Shown here piece by piece: positions 1 through 5,703 of a stretch of DNA of 5,883 nt (its first letter is position 1; every line of letters begins with the position of its first letter). The notes beneath the pieces were generated by a model. That model was not told where the DNA came from, did no database searches, and worked only from the letters and a program-made list of their open reading frames with translations. This DNA is from Burkholderiales bacterium (GTDB lineage Bacteria; Pseudomonadota; Gammaproteobacteria; Burkholderiales; SG8-41): assembly GCA_019746155.1 (NCBI GenBank), contig JAIESJ010000181.1, positions 1-5,883 of the forward strand, given 5' to 3'. The position numbers were made by a program, and so were the translations under genes.

Positions 1-599
1 CGCTCGCCACCGTACGCCACGCCCAGGAGCGTATCGGTCTCAAGGCGGGCGAATCGGTGGTGGTGCTGGGTCAGGGAACCACCGGACTGCTGCATACGCG
101 CCTTGCGGTGCTGGCCGGCGCCAATCCCGTTATTGTCGTCTCGCGCACCCGATGGAAACTCGAGATGGCGCAACGCATGGGCGCCCACCACCTGGTTGAT
201 GCATCCGCGGAGGACTCGGTTGAAGAGATACTTCGTCTGACCGGCGGTTCCGGGGCCGATGTGGTGATCGACACCGCCGGCGGCGCGGCCACGCTCATGG
301 CCGGCATGAGCATGCTGCGTCCGGGCGGACGCCTGTGCCCTTATGCCGTGAGCCATGAATGCTGCAGCCAGTTCACCACCTTTCCGCTCTATTACAAGGA
401 AATCAGCATTATCGGATCGCGCGCGCTGACACCGGAAGACATGACGCCTTCCATCGAACTGGTTGCTTCCGGCAGGATCGACATCTCCGGATTCGTCACT
501 TCGACCTATCCGCTGGATCACACGGCGGCAGCGTTTGAGGAATATGAACGCAACCCGGGCCGTGTGCTGCGCATCGTGATCGCATCTGATGCCGCTTAA
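1..599 (+). CDS. MDR-family zinc-type alcohol/polyol dehydrogenase, C-terminal part (5' end outside window)
   Basis: The frame is open from base 3, so this is the last ~198 residues of a gene entering from the left; the GTG at 57 is internal, not a start. What is visible is the Rossmann cofactor domain and C-terminal tail of a medium-chain dehydrogenase of the threonine/sorbitol dehydrogenase type. The nucleotide loop is GQGTTG (visible residues 23-28), followed by the family pattern of a lone Gly-Ala before a helix (RMGAHHL), ADVVIDTAGG, a LRPGGRL strand and an IIGSRALTPEDM segment. At the end of the second strand the text is VVSRTR, with Ser-Arg where NAD-preferring members usually carry an acidic residue, so NADP(H) is more likely (inference). 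The catalytic-zinc ligands lie in the missing N-terminal half, so zinc dependence and substrate cannot be judged. It ends in TAA ten bases before the next start, which implies co-transcription with the phosphotransferase downstream. Confidence 0.88.
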   Translation, partial: LATVRHAQERIGLKAGESVVVLGQGTTGLLHTRLAVLAGANPVIVVSRTRWKLEMAQRMGAHHLVDASAEDSVEEILRLTGGSGADVVIDTAGGAATLMAGMSMLRPGGRLCPYAVSHECCSQFTTFPLYYKEISIIGSRALTPEDMTPSIELVASGRIDISGFVTSTYPLDHTAAAFEEYERNPGRVLRIVIASDAA

Positions 600-602
600 G
601 GA
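598..602 (+). promoter_or_regulatory. Shine-Dalgarno site that sets the phosphotransferase start at 610
   Basis: AAGGA sits seven bases before the ATG at 610 and overlaps the TAA of the dehydrogenase gene. The earlier in-frame ATG at 589 lies inside the upstream gene and has no comparable site, so 610 is preferred. The overlap of stop and ribosome site fits translational coupling. Confidence 0.7.
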
Positions 603-609
603 AATACAA

Positions 610-1899
610 ATGGCACAACTCGTAATTCCGCTTACTGCCCCCGAGGCGTGTGACGCCAACCGTTTCGGCCCCAAGGCCGCCAACCAGGCCGCACTTGGCC
701 GCGCCGGGCTGCCCATTCCCGGCGGATTTTGTCTCGACGCCGAAGCTTACCGCAAACAGGTCGCTGCACTGGGCCTCGAAGAATCCGCGCGCGGTGTGTT
801 TTCCACCCAGGACAGCGCCAGGGCGCGCCGCTGCGCGCTGGACATGAAACTGGGTCTGCTGGACCGGCCGATCATTCCGGAAATACTGGATCCCCTGCTC
901 GCGGCGTGGCGCGACATGAGCGCCCGCACCGGCGCGCTGACCTGCGTGCGCTCCTCCGCCCTGGTCGAGGACCGTTACGGTTCCAGCTTCGCCGGTCAGT
1001 TCGAAAGTTTTATCGGGATCGAGAGCGAGTCCGATTTCGTGACTGCGGTGCGCTCATGCTGGGCGGCACTGTGGATGACCCGGGCACTGCGCTACATGGC
1101 CACCCATGATGTCGATCCTGCCGAAACCGCCATGGCGGTCCTGATCCAGCCTCTGGTGTCGGCCCGCGTCTCCGGCGGCGGCTTGAGCAAGACCGCCGAA
1201 GGCGACATGCTGTTGAGCGCGACCTGGGGCCTGGGGTCTGCCATCGCCCAGGGCGAAGTGACTCCCGACCGCTACGTGGTAAGCAAGGAAGGCAAGATTC
1301 TCGAAATCGTCGCCGGCCGCAAGGACCACAGCGTGGGCTGCGCTCATCGCACCGAACCCGCTACCCGGTTCGTGCCCAAGGCGCTGATGAACAAGCCCTG
1401 CCTTAACCGGAAGCAGGTCCTCGAACTTGCCGGCCTGTTGCGTCGGGCCGAGGAATTCATGGGCATGCCGGTCGAAATCGAGTGGGCCATGGACGACAAT
1501 AGCTTCAAGCTGGTGCAGGCGCGCCCGCTGCATATGGAGCGGGCGCAAGTACCCGACAAGGTCTGGCTGCATCACTCGCGCCTCAACGGCCATCCTGCCG
1601 GCATCGGCTGGGGTGAAGGACAGGCCCGCGTCGTGAACTGCGAATGCGAGCTCTCGCGCGTGGGTCCGGGAGACATTCTGGTGACCAAAGTGGCCGGCCC
1701 TGCGCTCTCCCAGATCCTGTCGCGCGTGGCCGGCGTGGTGGCCGAACGCGGCGGCAGCACCTCCCACCTTGCTTCCCTGGCGCGCGAGCGCGGCATTCCC
1801 ATGGTCCTCGGCGTGCACGAAGCCACGCAGCGCATCCCGGATGGTGCGCGTATCTCCGTGGACGGCGTTGCCGGCGTCGTGCGCTGGATGCGGTCCTAA
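610..1899 (+). CDS. Compact PEP-synthase-like phosphotransferase: ATP-grasp domain plus phosphohistidine swivel domain, no acceptor domain
   Basis: This 429-residue protein combines the nucleotide-binding domain and the mobile His domain of the PEP synthase / pyruvate phosphate dikinase / rifampin phosphotransferase superfamily. Residues 1-310 form the ATP-grasp part: GPKAAN with Lys22, VRSSALVED with Arg114 and Glu120, SSFAGQFES, the Gln180 segment, the TWGLG...GEVTPDRYVV block (205-224), and EIEWA (Glu291) leading into VQARPL (Gln303, Arg305). Residues ~330-429 form the swivel domain: GDILVTK, AERGGSTSHLAS with the expected phosphorylated His386, GIPMVLG and VDG. PEP synthase continues with a large C-terminal PEP/pyruvate barrel, and rifampin phosphotransferase has a substrate domain between the two; this protein has neither. 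The family phosphorylates its histidine from ATP, giving AMP and phosphate, then passes the phosphoryl group on. The acceptor here is unknown and may be bound by a partner protein. It is not a normal PEP synthase. The usual Gly-x-Phe-Thr-x-x-Pro stretch is also absent near 187-200. Confidence 0.85.
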   Translation: MAQLVIPLTAPEACDANRFGPKAANQAALGRAGLPIPGGFCLDAEAYRKQVAALGLEESARGVFSTQDSARARRCALDMKLGLLDRPIIPEILDPLLAAWRDMSARTGALTCVRSSALVEDRYGSSFAGQFESFIGIESESDFVTAVRSCWAALWMTRALRYMATHDVDPAETAMAVLIQPLVSARVSGGGLSKTAEGDMLLSATWGLGSAIAQGEVTPDRYVVSKEGKILEIVAGRKDHSVGCAHRTEPATRFVPKALMNKPCLNRKQVLELAGLLRRAEEFMGMPVEIEWAMDDNSFKLVQARPLHMERAQVPDKVWLHHSRLNGHPAGIGWGEGQARVVNCECELSRVGPGDILVTKVAGPALSQILSRVAGVVAERGGSTSHLASLARERGIPMVLGVHEATQRIPDGARISVDGVAGVVRWMRS

Positions 1900-1923
1900 C
1901 ATCGACTTGCAAAGGATAGCCAG

Positions 1924-1971
1924 ATGAATCAGCCACCGATCACCAATAAGATGCCCGGGGTCGGTGTGTAG
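1924..1971 (+). CDS. Possible 15-codon leader ORF before the first hydroxyacid dehydrogenase
   Basis: An ATG at 1924 follows AAAGGA (1911-1916) with seven-base spacing, a better ribosome site than that of the dehydrogenase itself. It encodes MNQPPITNKMPGVGV and stops at TAG 1969-1971, fifteen bases before the dehydrogenase ATG and in the same frame. It could be a leader peptide that feeds ribosomes to a weakly initiated gene, the remnant of an older, longer N-terminus, or chance. I know no family for it. Only the sequence signals support it. Confidence 0.3.
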   Translation: MNQPPITNKMPGVGV

Positions 1972-1986
1972 CCACGGGAACCACTG

Positions 1987-2970
1987 ATGCGGCCGCGCAT
2001 TTTCATCACCCAGCCTGTTGCACATAGCGCAGTCGAGCGGCTGCGCCAGGCTGCCGAAGTGGAACTGAATCCCGATCCGCTCCACATCATGACCAAGGAC
2101 GAACTCGTTTCCGCCGTCCGCGACCATGATATTCTGTTCTGCTTGCTTCACGACCACGTGGACCGCGATGTGATTGCGGCCAATCCCGATTTGCGGGCCG
2201 TTGCCTCCATGACCATCACGCCGGCCGATATCGACGTGGCCGAGGCAACGGCGCGGCGCATCCCGGTCACGGTGATTCCCGCCCTGTTGCTGGACGATGC
2301 CACCGCCGACCTTGCCTGGGCGCTGCTGCTCTCGGTGGCCCGGCGCGTCGCGGAAGGCGACCGCCTCATGCGTTCCGGAACGTTCCCCGGATCGCAGTCA
2401 TGCTACATGGAAGGTGGAGGGGTATCGGGAAAGACCCTCGGAATTGTCGGGATGGGCGGCGTGGGCCGGGCAGCTGCACAGCGCGGGCGGGGCTTTAGGA
2501 TGCAACTCCTCTACCACGATCCCAGGCGTCTTCCCGGGGACGAGGAAAAAGACCTTGGCCTCACCTGGGTGCCGTTGGATGAACTCCTCGCCAGATCGGA
2601 TTTCGTCTCGATCCACGCCAGGCTCACACCGCAAACCCGGCATCTCATCAGCGACCGCGAGTTCGCGCTCATGAAGCCGACCGCCTATCTCATCAACACG
2701 GCGCGCGGGCCGATTGTGGACGAACAGGCGCTGGTGCGCGCCTTGACCGGGCGCCGGATTGCGGGTGCGGGGCTTGACGTCTTCGAGCACGAACCCCGGC
2801 CCGATCCCGCGCTTCTTGCGATGCCCAACGTTGTTTTCACCCCTCATGTAGGCAGCGCGATTAAAGAATTGCGCGAGGCGATGGCCAACGTGGTGGTCGA
2901 CAACATCCTCGCGCTCATAGCCGGTAAGCAGCCGCCAAACTGCTGGAATGCGGAAATCTACGGAAAATGA
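1987..2970 (+). CDS. D-2-hydroxyacid dehydrogenase (glyoxylate reductase / phosphoglycerate dehydrogenase-like) with atypical substrate loop
   Basis: This 327-residue protein has the normal length for a short D-isomer-specific 2-hydroxyacid dehydrogenase, which interconverts a 2-oxoacid and its D-2-hydroxyacid. The inserted Rossmann domain (~105-290) has GMGGVG (155-160) and, at the end of the next strand, YHDPRR with Asp178, which points to NAD(H). The catalytic triad is complete: Arg240 in INTARGPIVDE, Glu269 in DVFEHEP and His287 in FTPHVGS. The odd part is the substrate-binding loop at 71-83: most relatives have a Gly-x-Gly-x-Asp element that binds the carboxylate, but here the text is ASMTITPADID. 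The following VTVIPALLLDDATADL is also unlike the usual VxNxP...VAE. The substrate is therefore probably not that of standard glyoxylate reductase or SerA. The start is fixed at 1987 because an in-frame TAG lies at 1969; only a weak GGGAA precedes it. It ends in TGA followed directly by an in-frame TAA. Confidence 0.9.
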   Translation: MRPRIFITQPVAHSAVERLRQAAEVELNPDPLHIMTKDELVSAVRDHDILFCLLHDHVDRDVIAANPDLRAVASMTITPADIDVAEATARRIPVTVIPALLLDDATADLAWALLLSVARRVAEGDRLMRSGTFPGSQSCYMEGGGVSGKTLGIVGMGGVGRAAAQRGRGFRMQLLYHDPRRLPGDEEKDLGLTWVPLDELLARSDFVSIHARLTPQTRHLISDREFALMKPTAYLINTARGPIVDEQALVRALTGRRIAGAGLDVFEHEPRPDPALLAMPNVVFTPHVGSAIKELREAMANVVVDNILALIAGKQPPNCWNAEIYGK

Positions 2971-3007
2971 TAACCCATTGTTTTTATTAATTTATCTGGT
3001 ATCACGC
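2971..3007 (+). promoter_or_regulatory. AT-rich spacer, possible internal promoter
   Basis: Between the two dehydrogenases lies a run of mostly A and T (2977-2997) in an otherwise GC-rich window. A TTGTTT at 2978-2983 and a TATCAC at 3000-3005 are sixteen bases apart and partly match sigma-70 -35 and -10 boxes. The match is weak. No strong hairpin or operator palindrome is visible. It might serve as a second transcription start for the last two genes, or just as an unstructured upstream region that helps ribosome loading. Confidence 0.2.
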
Positions 3008-3008
3008 T

Positions 3009-3015
3009 AAAGGAG
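3009..3015 (+). promoter_or_regulatory. Strong Shine-Dalgarno site for the CtBP-like dehydrogenase
   Basis: AAAGGAG lies ten bases before the ATG at 3026. It is the best ribosome site in the window and sits at the end of the AT-rich spacer, which suggests this gene is translated efficiently and independently of the one before it. Confidence 0.65.
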
Positions 3016-3025
3016 CACAATAATT

Positions 3026-4015
3026 ATGGCGGCGAAAACCAAGGTGGTACTCACCGACTACGTCTGGGAATCCGTGGATGTGGAAAGAAAAATTCTGGGC
3101 GATGCGGTGGAACTGGTTCCGCTGCAAACCAAGAAGCCCGAGGAATTCATCGCGGAAGCCGCGGATTGCGAGGCCCTGCTCAACACCTATGCCGGCCCCA
3201 TCACGGCGGACGTGATGGCCAAGATGCCCAAGTGCAAAATCATTGCCCGCTATGGCATCGGCGTGGACACCATCGATCTTGAAGCCGCGACGGCGGCTGG
3301 CATCATCGTCACCAATAATCCCACGTATTGCATAGAGGAAGTGGCCGAGCACACCATGGCCTTGCTGCTGTCCGCCGCCCGGAAAACCGCTTTTTACGAC
3401 CGCCTCGTCCGCAGCGGACGCTGGGAGGTTCCGCCCGGCAAGCCCATGTTCCGCGTCGCGGGCAGCACGCTGGGACTGGTCGGATTCGGCAACATCGCGC
3501 GCCAGGTTGCGGTGCGGGCAGCGGTCTTCGGCATGCGGATTCTGTTTTCCGATCCTTTCGTCAAGGAGGGGCAGTTCGATGTTCCGGGCAAGAAAATGGA
3601 ATTGCACGACATGCTCAAGGAATCAGACTTTGTTTCGCTGCACCCTCCCCTCGTGCCGCAGACGCGGAAGTTGATGAACGACGAAACCTTCGGCCTGATG
3701 AAACCAAATGCCGTGCTCATCAACTGCGGCCGCGGGCCCATCGTCGACACCGAGGCGCTGGTGCGCGCGCTGGACGCGAAAAAAATCGCCGGCTGCGCGC
3801 TCGATACCACGGACCCGGAACCGCTGCCCGATCCCCATCCCCTGCGCGGACGCGAGAACGTGATCATCAACCCGCACGCTGCGTGGTACAGCGAACAGGC
3901 CATGGTGGGGCTGCAGTCCGGAGCGCCGAATGAAGTCCGCCGGGTCCTGTCCGGTGAATGGCCGGTGAACGTGGTCAACAGGGCGGTCAAGGGCAAGAAC
4001 CGCGCCGGGCTGTAA
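3026..4015 (+). CDS. CtBP-like NAD-dependent D-2-hydroxyacid dehydrogenase
   Basis: A 329-residue D-isomer-specific 2-hydroxyacid dehydrogenase of the branch that includes the eukaryotic C-terminal-binding proteins. The substrate loop is canonical (RYGIGVDTID, 75-84), the cofactor loop is GFGNIA (153-158, with Ala in place of the third Gly), and FSDP with Asp176 indicates NAD(H). The catalytic residues are Arg236 in INCGRGPIVD, Glu265 in TTDPEPLP and His284. The signature NPHAAWYSEQA (282-292) matches the CtBP pattern; its Trp287 corresponds to the tryptophan that in human CtBP contacts the side chain of the bound keto acid. In bacteria this is expected to be a metabolic enzyme in the cytoplasm, not a co-repressor. 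It is only distantly similar to the hydroxyacid dehydrogenase just upstream, so the pair is not a recent duplication; two separate keto/hydroxy-acid steps are more likely. The exact substrate is unknown. Confidence 0.92.
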   Translation: MAAKTKVVLTDYVWESVDVERKILGDAVELVPLQTKKPEEFIAEAADCEALLNTYAGPITADVMAKMPKCKIIARYGIGVDTIDLEAATAAGIIVTNNPTYCIEEVAEHTMALLLSAARKTAFYDRLVRSGRWEVPPGKPMFRVAGSTLGLVGFGNIARQVAVRAAVFGMRILFSDPFVKEGQFDVPGKKMELHDMLKESDFVSLHPPLVPQTRKLMNDETFGLMKPNAVLINCGRGPIVDTEALVRALDAKKIAGCALDTTDPEPLPDPHPLRGRENVIINPHAAWYSEQAMVGLQSGAPNEVRRVLSGEWPVNVVNRAVKGKNRAGL

Positions 4016-4047
4016 ACGCACTGTCGGCGCAATCGACCCATATCCAC

Positions 4048-4051
4048 AGGA
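4048..4051 (+). promoter_or_regulatory. Shine-Dalgarno site that sets the OsmC-like start at 4060
   Basis: AGGA lies eight bases before the ATG at 4060. The same frame is open further upstream to an ATG at 3958, but that would overlap the end of the dehydrogenase by 58 bases and adds residues unlike any OsmC N-terminus, so 4060 is chosen. Confidence 0.6.
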
Positions 4052-4059
4052 ACATCAGC

Positions 4060-5256
4060 ATGGCTGCAACAGAAAGCATAGAAAGTTCGGGCTATCCGCT
4101 GGCATTCAGGGTCCGCCAAGGCAGCGCCCGCCCCGGCGTCGTTGCGGCGGAAAATGCGCGCGATGTGTACGTGGTGGAAGCGCGCCAGCTTGCCGGTCAC
4201 CAGAAGGAGGCCGTGGTCACCGAAGGCGAGAAAGGCAGCGGCTGGCGCATGGTCAGCGACGAGGGCGTGCACCTCAAAGGCACCGACCTTGCGCCCTTCC
4301 CGCTCGGCTACTTCAACGCCGGCCTGCATGCCGACCTCATCAATCGTCTGCTGCGTTGCGCCAACGCACGTTCGCTCAAGCTTTCCGGTCTGGGAATCGA
4401 TCTGCTGAACGGCTACAGCATGACCGGCGCTTTTTTCCGCGGCGACGGCAAAGGCTACGCCGAGCCGGCGAAGATCAATGTAAAGATACAGTCCTGCGCT
4501 CAACCCGTAGAAATCGTCCGCCTCGTCTCCGATGCGGTCAACGCCTCGCCGGCGCTCGCCGCAATGCGCGTGCCGCTCGTCAACACCTTCGCGATCTACG
4601 TCAACGGCCGGCGCCGTGGAGTCACGACCATGGAGAATTCGACGGCACCCGATGCGCCCGATCCGTTCAGGACCTATCAGCGCCCGCCACAGCCCCTGGC
4701 CGGCGCAAACGACCTTCCGGATATCATCCGCAAGACCGGACAGAAACGCGAAGGTACGCCTGCACTGGCGCCGGCCGGCACCACCACGCGCATCATCCGC
4801 ATCGTAGGCGGTGCCAGCCATCTCCTTGACCAACAGGGCATCACCGAAACCGATACCTATCTGGACCTGCCCGGCGCGAGTTACTTTGCGCTCAAGAGCG
4901 ATGAGCGTGCCGCCGGCGACCAGGCGCCGAGCGGACTGGCGCTGCTGTCCGCCGGCATCGCGTTCTGCTACATGACGCAGATCTCCCGTTACATCGAGCA
5001 CATGAAGTTCAAAATCCGCGCCGTGCGCCTCGTGCAGCATTGCCCCTACACCGTTACGGGCAGTGCGGCCGACGGATCATGGGCAGGCGGCGTCGAACCG
5101 GTCGATACGCATCTGTTCCTGAACGGCGAGGAAAGCGATGAAACCCACGAGCGGTTGATGACTATCGCCGCCAATACCTGCTACCTGCACGCCACGCTGT
5201 GTTCCGCGCTCGAGCCTGTGGTGAGCATCGAGCACAACGGCAAGGTGCTTTCCTGA
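4060..5256 (+). CDS. Tandem (two-domain) OsmC-like protein
   Basis: This 398-residue protein is more than twice the length of a normal OsmC/Ohr protein (~140 residues) and reads as two OsmC-like halves. Half one (~80-190) shows the helix GLHADLINRLLRCAN and then the strand/helix pattern INVKIQS...VEIVRLVSDAVNASPALAAM, with Asp92 and Ser163 where the two redox cysteines would stand. Half two (~240-398) shows GLALLSAGIAFCYMTQ with Cys303 and LMTIAANTCYLHATL with Cys374, the spacing of the peroxidatic and resolving cysteines; Tyr375 replaces the usual Pro. OsmC/Ohr proteins reduce organic or fatty-acid hydroperoxides through these cysteines as cytoplasmic dimers. Here one chain probably forms an internal pseudo-dimer with a single active site (inference). 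No signal peptide or membrane segment is seen. As last gene of the operon it may protect the pathway from a reactive intermediate, but a non-peroxidase role cannot be excluded. Confidence 0.8.
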   Translation: MAATESIESSGYPLAFRVRQGSARPGVVAAENARDVYVVEARQLAGHQKEAVVTEGEKGSGWRMVSDEGVHLKGTDLAPFPLGYFNAGLHADLINRLLRCANARSLKLSGLGIDLLNGYSMTGAFFRGDGKGYAEPAKINVKIQSCAQPVEIVRLVSDAVNASPALAAMRVPLVNTFAIYVNGRRRGVTTMENSTAPDAPDPFRTYQRPPQPLAGANDLPDIIRKTGQKREGTPALAPAGTTTRIIRIVGGASHLLDQQGITETDTYLDLPGASYFALKSDERAAGDQAPSGLALLSAGIAFCYMTQISRYIEHMKFKIRAVRLVQHCPYTVTGSAADGSWAGGVEPVDTHLFLNGEESDETHERLMTIAANTCYLHATLCSALEPVVSIEHNGKVLS

Positions 5257-5267
5257 GCTGAGGAAAG
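5248..5267 (+). terminator. Short hairpin over the operon end, weak terminator candidate
   Basis: CTTTCCT (5248-5254) pairs perfectly with AGGAAAG (5261-5267) around a six-base loop that includes part of the OsmC-like stop codon. No T-run follows directly; the first T-rich stretch is TTATTTTA at 5281-5288. It is thus not a classic intrinsic terminator, but it is the only hairpin I see between the convergent genes. Confidence 0.3.
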
Positions 5268-5280
5268 GTGACGGCCAACA

Positions 5281-5703
5281 TTATTTTACGGCAATGACCT
5301 GCTCGATTGCAGCTACCGGGGGCAAGACTTGCGTTCCCCGCAGCGTCTGGCCGTAGAGGTGCCCGAAATCCTTTTGATCGCCGGTGACCAGCAACGTCGC
5401 CCCTGCCTGAACCGCAGCGGCGAGGATCGGCGCGTCCTTCGCCGGTAAGCGGTACCCGGCTGCCCATGCGACGTTTTCCGGCGTCGCTTCCACGCACACG
5501 GCGAGGCGGGCGACCAGCGCTTCCAGATCGGGCAGCCGCCCGGGATATTTTCGGGCGACGTTGCGCCGCGCTTCGTCGATCGCGTAGGGCGATGACACGA
5601 GTTCACACGCTCCCGCCGCGGCGAGCCGGCAGAAAATGCGCACCGAGCCGGTACCCCGGTGGGCCGCGCTGAACAAGACGTTTGCGTCCAGGAAGAGACG
5701 CAT
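5281..5703 (-). CDS. PIN-domain toxin, VapC-like ribonuclease
   Basis: A 140-residue single PIN domain, the normal size for VapC-type toxins, which are magnesium-dependent ribonucleases that cut tRNA, rRNA or mRNA when freed from their antitoxin. The acidic active-site residues are in order: Asp6 in FLDANVLFSA, Glu44 in YAIDEARRN, Asp90 in LPAKDAPILAAA and Asp109 (with Asp112 nearby) in LVTGDQKDF. All are intact, so the enzyme is probably active. The ATG at 5703 follows the stop of the antitoxin gene with no intervening base, as expected for a co-translated module. It is convergent with the operon to its left, with 24 bases between the stop codons, and has no evident functional link with it. 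The RNA target cannot be inferred. Confidence 0.85.
   Translation of the reverse strand: MRLFLDANVLFSAAHRGTGSVRIFCRLAAAGACELVSSPYAIDEARRNVARKYPGRLPDLEALVARLAVCVEATPENVAWAAGYRLPAKDAPILAAAVQAGATLLVTGDQKDFGHLYGQTLRGTQVLPPVAAIEQVIAVK

Noticed and set aside
589..609. Upstream ATG as start of the phosphotransferase
   Set aside because: It overlaps the preceding gene and lacks a ribosome site, whereas the ATG at 610 has AAGGA at good spacing and begins the protein just ahead of the conserved GPKAAN segment.
610..1899. Annotation as phosphoenolpyruvate synthase
   Set aside because: The C-terminal PEP/pyruvate-binding barrel is absent, so the full PEP synthase reaction is not expected from this chain alone.
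1054..2157. 367-codon open frame on the - strand
   Set aside because: It is antisense to the phosphotransferase and the start of the first hydroxyacid dehydrogenase, is rich in His, Gly and Ala as expected of a complement shadow, and shows no family motif.
1987..4015. The two hydroxyacid dehydrogenases as a recent tandem duplication
   Set aside because: They share only family-level motifs and differ in the substrate loop, cofactor loop and the region around the catalytic His.
3958..4059. Longer N-terminus for the OsmC-like protein
   Set aside because: It would overlap the end of the CtBP-like gene, and the extra residues are low-complexity; the ATG at 4060 has its own ribosome site.
3394..5040. 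548-codon open frame on the - strand
   Set aside because: It lies opposite two well-supported genes (the CtBP-like dehydrogenase and the OsmC-like gene), crosses the gap between them, has no recognisable motif, and is explained by GC-rich codon bias on the + strand.
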